From Oceanobacillus salinisoli (GTDB lineage Bacteria > Bacillota > Bacilli > Bacillales > Amphibacillaceae), in the NCBI RefSeq assembly GCF_009733865.1, contig NZ_WOFB01000017.1:62001-126000 (forward strand): a stretch of DNA of 64,000 nucleotides. The letters are read 5' to 3'. This document shows, one piece after another, positions 7,596 to 14,240 of this stretch. The notes beneath the pieces are model-generated. The model searched no databases. It saw only the letters and a list, made by a program, of their open reading frames with translations, and was not told where the DNA came from. The first letter of the stretch is position 1, and each line of letters opens with the position of its first letter. Both the position numbers and the translations under genes were made by a program.

Positions 7596-7606
7596 GGAGG
7601 TGATCC
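7594..7606 (+). promoter_or_regulatory. Full-length Shine-Dalgarno match far upstream of portal
   Basis: AAGGAGGTGATCC is a 13-base perfect complement of the 16S rRNA 3' end. No standard start codon follows at a usable distance; the portal start is 51 bases away and has its own AGGTG. A short stem (CAGC.CAC with GTGG..CTG, about 7617-7640) lies between them. Confidence 0.5.
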
Positions 7607-7657
7607 ACTATCTCCCAGCCACAGGGTTACGTGGCGCTGTGAAAGGCAGGTGAGTAA

Positions 7658-8875
7658 ATGAAATTTTTCCAACGAGTGAAAAGCGCTGCATTTGGAGCTT
7701 ATATGGCATGGAAGGGGGTAACCTATGATTTTTCGTCTTGGGCGGGAAAAACCTTTTTTGGTACTGACAATTCCACCTTAGCAACGAATGAAACGATTTT
7801 TAGTGCCGTTACAAGGCTTTCGAACAGCATGGCTACATTACCATTCAAACTTTATAAGAACTATGAGGTGACTCATAATAACGCTTCTGACGTGTTAATA
7901 AACGAACCTAATCCAAACATGACTGGATTTGAATTTATTCGTAACATGGAAACTTCCCGGAATGAAAAAGGGAATGCTTATGCTTTGATTGAAAGAGATA
8001 TAAGGTTGCAACCTTCCAGGTTAACGATGATTAATCCAGATTACGTTGTCCCAATTATAGAAAATAACACAAGAGAATTGTGGTATGAAATCTTAGGAGA
8101 AGATGGGAAACGTTATTATGTCCACAATGTGGAGATGCTGCATGTTAAACATATTGTTGGTTCTAACAGTTTAAAAGGTATTAATCCAATAAAAGTATTA
8201 TCAAACGCTAATGACTTTGATAAGGCAGTTCGAGAATTTAGCTTGAAGGAAATGCAATCAGCTCCAAACTCTTTTATCTTAAAATATGCTGCTAACGTTG
8301 ATGCTGAAAAAAGACAGCGTGTAATCGATGACTTTAAACGTTTTTATAAGGATAATGGCGGAATTCTATTTCAAGAGCCAGGGGTCGAAATTGATGAACT
8401 AGAAAGAAAATATGTTGCAGCTGATACGTTTATGACAGAGCGAATTACTCGCTCACGTGTAGCTAATGTTTATAACATGCCTGTAACCATGCTGAATGAT
8501 ACAGAAGGTCAAAGCTATTCCAGTAATGAACAATTAATGAGAATGTATGTAGATCTTACATTAATGCCGATTGTAAGGCAATATGAACAAGAATTTAATA
8601 GAAAACTACTTACACCAGCTGAAAGAAAAGCTGGTTTTTATTTTAAATTTAATGTTAAAGCGTTGTTAAGAGCTGATACCGCCACTCAAATGGATGCATA
8701 TTCAAAAGGTATTCGCTCCGGTATTTATAAACAGGACGAAGTAAGAATGTGGGAGGAATTGCCACCAGAAGGAGGCAACGCTTCTAAACTCTGGGTATCG
8801 GGTGACTTATACCCTATTGACATGGATCCAAGCGAAAGAAAATCTAGCAATAACAGTTCAAACAATGAAGAGTAA
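7658..8875 (+). CDS. Phage portal protein (HK97 family)
   Basis: A 405-residue portal subunit, the dodecameric ring at the head vertex through which DNA enters and leaves. Recognised by the N-terminal WAGKTFFG...ETIFSAVTRLSNSMATLPFKLYK block, the mid-protein segment ISMINPDYV-like (LTMINPDYVVPI) and the GQSYSSNEQLMRMYVDLTLMPI region typical of HK97 portals. Start ATG 7658 behind GGCAGGTGA. The acidic/Asn-Ser tail is common. It sits between terL and the prohead protease in the standard order. Confidence 0.95.
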   Translation: MKFFQRVKSAAFGAYMAWKGVTYDFSSWAGKTFFGTDNSTLATNETIFSAVTRLSNSMATLPFKLYKNYEVTHNNASDVLINEPNPNMTGFEFIRNMETSRNEKGNAYALIERDIRLQPSRLTMINPDYVVPIIENNTRELWYEILGEDGKRYYVHNVEMLHVKHIVGSNSLKGINPIKVLSNANDFDKAVREFSLKEMQSAPNSFILKYAANVDAEKRQRVIDDFKRFYKDNGGILFQEPGVEIDELERKYVAADTFMTERITRSRVANVYNMPVTMLNDTEGQSYSSNEQLMRMYVDLTLMPIVRQYEQEFNRKLLTPAERKAGFYFKFNVKALLRADTATQMDAYSKGIRSGIYKQDEVRMWEELPPEGGNASKLWVSGDLYPIDMDPSERKSSNNSSNNEE

Positions 8876-8897
8876 CTGAAAGGTGGTGAGGAAAAGA

Positions 8898-9686
8898 GTG
8901 CATAAAAAACTTAAAACAAAGCTCCAATTCTTTGGAAATAAGCAAAAGAAAAAGTTTTGGGATATGAAGATGTCTGCTGATGGAAAGTCAGGAGACATTT
9001 TTATTTATGGGGAAATTACGAAATACGCTTGGGAAGAGTTTGGCGAAAAGTCAGCAAAGGTATTTCAAGAAGAACTTTCTGCTTTGGGTGATGTTGAGAC
9101 TATTAATCTATATGTTAATTCACCAGGGGGCAGCGTTTTTGAAGGTCTTGCAATAGGGAATCAACTAAAACGTCATAGTGCTAGAGTAATAGCGCATGTA
9201 GATGCGTTAGCTGCCTCAATTGCAAGTGTAATTATTATGGCTGCAGATGAGGTTAGAATGTATGAAAATTCTATGCTAATGATTCATAATCCATGGACCT
9301 TCACGATGGGCAATGCCGTTGAATTACGCAAAAAAGCTGATGAATTAGACCGAATCGGAGAGTCTGCTATTCTTGATTATTTAGCAAAAGCAGGAGATAA
9401 GCTTGAAGAGGAAAAACTTAGAGAAATGCTCGATGCAGAAACTTGGTTGTCTGCGGAAGAAGCTTTTCAATACGGTCTTTGTGATGTGGTGGAAGAGGCA
9501 AATAATGTCGCTGCATTAATTAGTGAAGAACTATTTGCTAAATACAAAAATGTACCAAAACAATTAATGGAACAGCAGGAAGAAAAACCAACTATTTCTG
9601 AAGAAGAAATGAAACAACGTCAAAAAATCGCTGAAGAAGCGAAATTAAATGCCAACTATATTAGTGATATTTTAGGAGGAATGTAA
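8898..9686 (+). CDS. Prohead protease, ClpP-like (S14)
   Basis: About 262 residues. A serine protease of the ClpP fold that matures the capsid. The oxyanion/core motif YVNSPGGSVFEGLAIGNQLK, the catalytic Ser in ALAASIASVI and His in MIHNPW are present. GTG 8898 is preferred because GGTGGTGAGG precedes it; GTGs at 8883 and 8886 would overlap that site. It begins with LKTKLQFFG, and the downstream capsid protein begins with an almost identical LTMKLQFFG. The C-terminus is charged and flexible. Confidence 0.92.
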   Translation: MHKKLKTKLQFFGNKQKKKFWDMKMSADGKSGDIFIYGEITKYAWEEFGEKSAKVFQEELSALGDVETINLYVNSPGGSVFEGLAIGNQLKRHSARVIAHVDALAASIASVIIMAADEVRMYENSMLMIHNPWTFTMGNAVELRKKADELDRIGESAILDYLAKAGDKLEEEKLREMLDAETWLSAEEAFQYGLCDVVEEANNVAALISEELFAKYKNVPKQLMEQQEEKPTISEEEMKQRQKIAEEAKLNANYISDILGGM

Positions 9687-9688
9687 AA

Positions 9689-10885
9689 ATGAACAACCAA
9701 TACAAAGTAAACAAATTAACAATGAAACTTCAATTTTTCGGGGATAAAACTCTTTACGAATTAAAGCAAAACATGGCCACTGTTGGTCAGCAATTACAGA
9801 AAACGGAAAATGAATTAGCTGCTGCGGCAATTGATACTACTAAATCAACCGAGGACATTCAAAACCTTCAAAAGTCCCGTGATGATTTAAAAATGCGTTT
9901 TGATGTTATTCAAAAACAGCATGATCAACTAGAAGCTGAACAAAAAGAAAAATTTGAGAAGAAAGGGCAATCGTTTGATGGCCTTACTCAAGAACAAAAA
10001 ACGGTTAAAGCGAAAGCGGAGTTTATTAGAGCTTCGATTCAAGGAAAACCATTGTCAGATGATGTAAAACAAATTTATGCACTTCCTGGCGGTAATACAA
10101 CAGGCGGGGATAAATTCTTACCTACTAACTTGCAAAATGAATTGGTACATGAACCATTTGCTCGTAACCAATTAAGGGAAGTTGTTGCTACTTCAAACAT
10201 CAAGGGCCTTGAATTACCTAAAATCTCTTATACTCTCAATGATGATGCGTTTATTGATGATACGCAAGTAGCAAAAGAGTTGGCTTTGACTGGAGATGTT
10301 GTTACTTTTGGACGGAATAAGTTTAAAGTTAAAGCAAAAATATCAGATACTATCATTCATGGATCAGATATTGAACTTGTTAATTATGTGGACAATGCAT
10401 TGCGATCTGGGCTTGCGTCTAAAGAGAAAAAAGATGCACTAGCAGCTACACCAACTGTTGGTTTGGAGCATATGTCCTTCTATAACGGTAATATCACGAC
10501 CATTACTTCTGATTCAGCAGCAGGCGGAAGCTTATATAAAGCAATTAAAGGCGCTATCGCTGATTTACATGAAGATTTTCGCGATAATGCAAGAATTGTT
10601 ATGCGATATGCTGACTATATGGACATTATCGAAACACTTTCAAATGGGGCGGGTTCCTTATACCAAGCACAACCTGAACAAGTTCTTGGAAAACCAGTAA
10701 CATTTGCTGATGGTGCTACTAAGCCTATTATCGGTGACTTTAACTACTTCCGAATCAACTATGATGCAATGACTTATGATACGGACAAAGATGTTAATTC
10801 TGGTGATTACTTATTTGTTCTTACTGCATGGTACGATCAAAAACGCTCCCTAGATTCAGCGTTCCGTATTGCGGAGGTAATCTAA
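9689..10885 (+). CDS. Major capsid protein (HK97 fold)
   Basis: A 398-residue shell protein. An N-terminal helical 'delta' region (about residues 30-105, rich in Gln/Glu/Lys) acts as an internal scaffold and is probably removed by the upstream protease. The coat domain follows, with PGGNTTGGDKFLPTNLQNELVHEP typical of the family. ATG 9689 stands nine bases after GGAGG. It is immediately downstream of the protease gene, the standard order. Confidence 0.95.
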   Translation: MNNQYKVNKLTMKLQFFGDKTLYELKQNMATVGQQLQKTENELAAAAIDTTKSTEDIQNLQKSRDDLKMRFDVIQKQHDQLEAEQKEKFEKKGQSFDGLTQEQKTVKAKAEFIRASIQGKPLSDDVKQIYALPGGNTTGGDKFLPTNLQNELVHEPFARNQLREVVATSNIKGLELPKISYTLNDDAFIDDTQVAKELALTGDVVTFGRNKFKVKAKISDTIIHGSDIELVNYVDNALRSGLASKEKKDALAATPTVGLEHMSFYNGNITTITSDSAAGGSLYKAIKGAIADLHEDFRDNARIVMRYADYMDIIETLSNGAGSLYQAQPEQVLGKPVTFADGATKPIIGDFNYFRINYDAMTYDTDKDVNSGDYLFVLTAWYDQKRSLDSAFRIAEVI

Positions 10886-10886
10886 T

Positions 10887-11213
10887 ATGTTTAAGGTAAA
10901 AAGAGCGTTTAAAGAGTCGGGAAAAGATAAATTCTATGCAGTTGATTCTACATTTGAATCAGAAGATCAAGGGAAAATTAAGCGTCTGCTAAAAGCGGGA
11001 ATCCTCGAAAATACAGGTGTACAAGAACAGGAGGATGGTGAACAATCATCCTCCATTTTAAATGGTAACGTGGCCGAAATTAAAGAAGCTATTACTTCTG
11101 AAGCAAAAAGGGAAGAACTTGAAGAACTAAAGCGGCAGGAAATTAAAGGCCAAAATAGAAAAGGTGTTTTAGAACACATTGAAACTATTATCCTAGAAAA
11201 AGAGGAGGAGTAA
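10887..11213 (+). CDS. Phage head-region protein, unknown
   Basis: A 108-residue Lys/Glu-rich protein. The N-terminal part (MFKVKRAFKESGKDKFYAVDSTFES) resembles small head-region proteins that follow capsid genes; the rest is a long charged helix ending in a short helical unit (KGVLEHIETII). Start ATG 10887 behind GGAGGTAATC, one base after the capsid stop. No catalytic motif. It may be a head decoration or connector accessory. Confidence 0.7.
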   Translation: MFKVKRAFKESGKDKFYAVDSTFESEDQGKIKRLLKAGILENTGVQEQEDGEQSSSILNGNVAEIKEAITSEAKREELEELKRQEIKGQNRKGVLEHIETIILEKEEE

Positions 11214-11215
11214 AC

Positions 11216-11392
11216 ATGCCATATTTAAATGATGTTCATTTAACTTCTGGTAGTAAGATTACTGCAGATGGAAAACAAGGACCTGCAATTGCAGACCATG
11301 TTGACCCTGCCACAGCAGCAACTGCTGACATTGCTACCAAACAAAATCAAATTTTAGCTGTTTTACGTGACCTTGGAATAATTAAAAAATAA
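11216..11392 (+). CDS. Short head-fibre-like phage protein
   Basis: A 58-residue protein starting at ATG 11216 behind AGAGGAGG, two bases after the previous stop. It reads MPYLNDVHLTSGSKITADGK then an Ala/Asp-rich stretch and a short C-terminal helix (KQNQILAVLRDLGIIKK). The helix resembles the short trimerising ends of phage head-fibre proteins. That reading is tentative; spacing and ribosome-binding site strongly support a real gene. Confidence 0.6.
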   Translation: MPYLNDVHLTSGSKITADGKQGPAIADHVDPATAATADIATKQNQILAVLRDLGIIKK

Positions 11393-11406
11393 GGGAGGTA
11401 ATTGCA

Positions 11407-11715
11407 ATGGCATTACCAACCAATATGGAAGTGGCTAAATATTTAAAAATTGAGGATATTGTTCAAGAAGATGCGGAAGAATTAGCCTTTCTTGATGAAC
11501 TAATTGAGGTCGCTGCGGAAGATTTAGCTGGGTCTGGAATTAAAAATCAAGATACCCATCGTTACGGGATGGCCATCAAATTATTGGTGGCCAATTTTTA
11601 TGAAGAGCGCAGACCTCAAGTAGTTGGAACTATAACTTCAAACTTAAATTATAGTTTGGAAAGAATTATTCTTCAGTTAAAGGCAGAAGAGATTCCGCTT
11701 GATGAAGAATTGTAA
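11407..11715 (+). CDS. Head-tail connector (gp6-like DNA packaging protein)
   Basis: A 102-residue mostly helical protein matching the gp6/gp15-like connector family: MEVAKYLKIEDIVQEDAEELAFLDELIEVAAEDL, then a buried YGMAIKLLVANFYEERR helix that is the family's best mark. It forms the ring directly below the portal. Start ATG 11407 behind GGGAGGTAATT. The order portal-protease-capsid-gp6-adaptor-gp10-gp17-tube is standard. Confidence 0.85.
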   Translation: MALPTNMEVAKYLKIEDIVQEDAEELAFLDELIEVAAEDLAGSGIKNQDTHRYGMAIKLLVANFYEERRPQVVGTITSNLNYSLERIILQLKAEEIPLDEEL

Positions 11716-11740
11716 TTAAATATGAAAGGGCTGATATTAT

Positions 11741-12025
11741 ATGGCTGATTTATCGGTTCAGAAAATATCCAAAAGTGGTGTATCTCCTGTTTTTTCAAGT
11801 GCCGACATTGCGGGAGATACGTTTTTTAATAATGGAGATGTTATTTTCAGTGTTAAAAATGGAGGAACAGCAACTATAACAGTAACAGTGACATCTGTAG
11901 CGAAATGCAATCAAGGATTTAATCATGATTTAAATATAGATGTTGGAGCTGGAGAAGAAAAATTGCTCGGTCCGTTTTCTACCGAACGGTTTAACAACGA
12001 CGAAAGAAGAACCTCTGTTTCCTAG
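11741..12025 (+). CDS. Capsid/virion decoration protein, ended early by amber codon
   Basis: A 94-residue beta-rich protein (alternating hydrophobic residues, KNGGTATITVTVTSVAKC) of a kind found among phage head or tail decoration proteins. The reading frame stops at TAG 12023-12025 but stays open in the same frame for 13 more codons (SEVTSVTVAALRI) to a second TAG at 12065-12067. That tail looks like the natural last beta-strand of the domain, and an aromatic residue would be expected at the TAG. So this is either a nonsense mutation or a readthrough signal. Start ATG 11741 behind AAAGGGCTG. Confidence 0.7.
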   Translation: MADLSVQKISKSGVSPVFSSADIAGDTFFNNGDVIFSVKNGGTATITVTVTSVAKCNQGFNHDLNIDVGAGEEKLLGPFSTERFNNDERRTSVS

Positions 12026-12075
12026 TCGGAGGTAACTTCAGTAACTGTAGCCGCCCTTAGAATTTAGGTGATGAC

Positions 12076-12414
12076 ATGAGTATTAATCCAGGAGAATTAA
12101 ACCAGCGAGTGATTTTTCAACAACCTGCAGGCGGTACCGATGCAGACGGTTTTGCGATTACGGAACCGATTCCTTATACAAAAGCCTGGGCAAAATTGAA
12201 AACATTAAAAGGCAGCACCTTTTACGCTGCTGCACAAAACAATATGCAGCATAATCGTGAGTTTACGATTCGTTATCAACGGAAATTAGATGAAGATCAA
12301 CGTCCTGAGAATTTACAGGTCGTATGGAAAGGGAAAGCGCATGATATTGAATCCATTGAAAATGATGACGGATTAAACGAAACGATGACCGTTATTTGCA
12401 AGGCGGTGACGTAA
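12076..12414 (+). CDS. Head-tail adaptor (head closure) protein
   Basis: A 112-residue beta-barrel protein of the SPP1 gp16 / HK97 head-closure family: INPGELNQRVIFQQPAGGTD at the N-terminus, the WAKLKTLKGSTFYAAAQ segment and the final IESIENDDGLNETMTVICK are typical. It caps the filled head and joins it to the tail. Start ATG 12076 behind TAGGTGAT. It overlaps the next gene by one base. Confidence 0.88.
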   Translation: MSINPGELNQRVIFQQPAGGTDADGFAITEPIPYTKAWAKLKTLKGSTFYAAAQNNMQHNREFTIRYQRKLDEDQRPENLQVVWKGKAHDIESIENDDGLNETMTVICKAVT

Positions 12415-12788
12415 TGCGAGTGGAATTCGAAGGCATGGAAGAATTGATTCAAGAAATGCAAAAGATGGAAACCGGAATGAATGAATCAAAGAATGAAGCA
12501 CTTTTAAAAGGTGCTGAGGTTGTGCAAAAGGAAACTAAGAAGTTAGCACCTGTTAGATCTCAAGGCGGAGGTACGCTAAGGGATAATATAAACATTTCTG
12601 ACATTGAGAAAGATGATATCTATGTTTATGTGGATCAACAAGGCCCTGCGTATTATGGTTACTTCCTAGAATATGGCACATCTAAAATGTCTGCCAGACC
12701 TTTCATGGCACCCGCCTTTAATCGGAGTCGATTCCAAATAGAACAAGCAATGGCTACCAGTTTACGTAAAAGGCTGGGATTATCATGA
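12414..12788 (+). CDS. HK97 gp10-like tail-completion protein
   Basis: A 124-residue protein with the family landmarks KETKKLAPVRSQGGGTLRDNI and YGYFLEYGTSKMSARPFMAPAF. It binds the tail terminator region at the head-tail joint. Start ATG 12414, overlapping the last base of the previous stop with GGCGGTGACG in front; the upstream ATG at 12396 lacks a ribosome-binding site. The stop overlaps the next start by four bases, so the two are probably coupled. Confidence 0.9.
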   Translation: MRVEFEGMEELIQEMQKMETGMNESKNEALLKGAEVVQKETKKLAPVRSQGGGTLRDNINISDIEKDDIYVYVDQQGPAYYGYFLEYGTSKMSARPFMAPAFNRSRFQIEQAMATSLRKRLGLS

Positions 12789-13126
12789 ATTTAAACAGCC
12801 TTATCATAAACACACTTAATCCCACAGGCGTGCCAGTTGCTTATCAGAATTATACAGGAAGCGAATCAACTTATATACGTTTTTTTGAGTTTGACCAGGG
12901 TGCAGGAGTAGAAGCGGATGATGAAGAGCAAAACAGTGTTCACTATATTCAAGTGGATATATTTTCATCCGGAAATTATTTAAGTCTAGTAAAACAGGTA
13001 AAAGATTTAATGAAACAAGCAGATTTTAAAAAGAATCATGAAACGGAGCTCTTTGAGGATGATACCAAACTGTATCACAAAGTGCTTCGTTTTTATTTTA
13101 TTTCCAAAAATGAGGAGGAAATTTAA
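12785..13126 (+). CDS. Tail terminator/completion protein (gp17-like)
   Basis: A 113-residue alpha/beta protein of the DUF3168/gp17-like family: N-terminal LIINTLNPTGVPVAYQNYTGSE, mid segment YIQVDIFSSGNYLSLVKQVKDLMKQ. It closes the tail tube and sets the head-tail interface. ATGA overlap with the previous gene; one base from the next start. Confidence 0.85.
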   Translation: MNLNSLIINTLNPTGVPVAYQNYTGSESTYIRFFEFDQGAGVEADDEEQNSVHYIQVDIFSSGNYLSLVKQVKDLMKQADFKKNHETELFEDDTKLYHKVLRFYFISKNEEEI

Positions 13127-13699
13127 ATGCCAACAGTTGGATTGAAAGATATTTATTATGCAAAATTATTAACTGATGATGAAACAGGAACGACTTATGA
13201 AACACCAAAGAGATTGGGGAAAGCCATTACTGCAAACGTACAGCCGCAATATAACACAGCCGATTTACGTGCGGATGACGGTGTGGCTGAAACTGCAGAA
13301 TCCAGAGGCGTAACCAATGTTGTTGTAAATACAGATGATTTATCGAAAGAAGTACAAGCAGATGTTTTAGGGAAAACTATTAATTCTGAAGGTGTTTTAA
13401 TTGATAGCGAGGATGATAGACCTCCTTATCTCGCTTTAATGTTCAGAGCTGAAAAAGCGAACGGCGCTTACCGTTACACGGTCCTTTATAAAGGGAAATT
13501 TACACCGCCAGAAAATAATTATGAAACCAAACAAGAAACTCCAGCCTTCCAAACACCTACTATCAACGGGCGGTTTTTGCGTCGGAATTCGGACAATCAA
13601 TTTGGAGCACAAGTTGATGAAGATGACTCTGATTTAACAGATACAACTATTATAGATAATTGGTTTAATGCCCCATATGAAGTAACACCAACAGTTTAA
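13127..13699 (+). CDS. Major tail (tube) protein
   Basis: A 190-residue tube subunit of the phi13-like type: MPTVGLKDIYYAKLLTDDETGTTYE, ITANVQPQYNTADLRADDGVAE and NWFNAPYEV are typical. It stacks as hexamer rings round the tape measure. ATG 13127 behind GAGGAGGAAATT. There is no added Ig-like domain at the C-terminus. Confidence 0.92.
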   Translation: MPTVGLKDIYYAKLLTDDETGTTYETPKRLGKAITANVQPQYNTADLRADDGVAETAESRGVTNVVVNTDDLSKEVQADVLGKTINSEGVLIDSEDDRPPYLALMFRAEKANGAYRYTVLYKGKFTPPENNYETKQETPAFQTPTINGRFLRRNSDNQFGAQVDEDDSDLTDTTIIDNWFNAPYEVTPTV

Positions 13700-13716
13700 T
13701 AAGGAGGTAGCTTAAT

Positions 13717-14031
13717 TTGAAACTTGAATTGAAATTAAACGGTGAAACAAAAATTTATACGACTTCTTTTGTATCAGCTAGACAATTTCGTAAGTTGATG
13801 GAGTATGATCAAGAGATTGATTACTCGAATCTATCTTTGGACGATGTGGATGAGTTAGCAGGGTTTGTTTGTAATGTGTTCGATAATCAATTCACAGTGG
13901 ATGAATTCTATGATGGCATCCCTTCCCACAAATTAATCAGCACTATCTTAAATGTATTTATCTATGTCCGAACTGGAAAAGAACCAGAATTAAAAAAAGA
14001 AAATGAAGAGGGAAACGAAGAGGGGAAGTAA
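13717..14031 (+). CDS. Tail assembly chaperone G
   Basis: A 104-residue chaperone that coats the tape measure before tube assembly. TTG 13717 is the start, behind AAGGAGGTAG. The acidic C-terminus (KKENEEGNEEGK) is where ribosomes can change frame: a canonical G-GGA-AAC heptamer at 14010-14016 allows a -1 shift into the T frame, giving a GT fusion. Without the shift translation stops at TAA 14029-14031. Same organisation as lambda G/GT and many Firmicute siphoviruses. Confidence 0.9.
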   Translation: MKLELKLNGETKIYTTSFVSARQFRKLMEYDQEIDYSNLSLDDVDELAGFVCNVFDNQFTVDEFYDGIPSHKLISTILNVFIYVRTGKEPELKKENEEGNEEGK

Positions 14032-14228
14032 CGGATCCAAAAGAGGTCCGTGCTTCCCTTATTAAAAACGCAAAAGAAATGCTAAAAAAGACGAAAAAAA
14101 TGTACAAAGAAAGATTAAAAGATGGATGGACACTCGGTCAAATCGACGAGATGGACATCCATTTTTATTTTAGTTTATACAACGAAGAAACAGAGATGGT
14201 GTATATCGATGAAATACGTCTGTTCTAG
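14007..14228 (+). CDS. Tail assembly chaperone T part (made as GT by -1 frameshift)
   Basis: The -1 frame, open from 14007 to TAG 14226-14228, encodes about 70 residues after the shift, including DPKEVRASLIKNAKEMLKK and WTLGQIDEMDIHFYF. The W-T-L-x-x-I-D-E-M-D motif is the classic T-domain mark. There is no start codon with a ribosome-binding site, so it should be expressed only as a fusion of about 170 residues with G. A stem (AGGGGAAG 14021-14028 with CTTCCCTT near 14054-14061, inner GGATC/GGTCC) begins five bases after the heptamer and fits a stimulatory hairpin. Confidence 0.88.
   Translation, partial: RGKRRGEVTDPKEVRASLIKNAKEMLKKTKKMYKERLKDGWTLGQIDEMDIHFYFSLYNEETEMVYIDEIRLF
14010..14016 (+). 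other. Programmed -1 frameshift heptamer GGGAAAC
   Basis: In the G frame it reads G-GGA-AAC, the X-XXY-YYZ form; slipping gives GGG-AAA. It lies after the last stop codon in the T frame (TGA 14004-14006), so it is the usable slip site, with a stem-loop starting at 14021. Confidence 0.85.
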
Positions 14229-14240
14229 GGAGGTGGACAT

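Noticed and set aside
13992-13999. A-run (seven A then G) as frameshift site in the tail chaperone gene
   Set aside because: A -1 slip there meets TGA at 14004-14006 after two codons; the GGGAAAC site downstream is the usable one.
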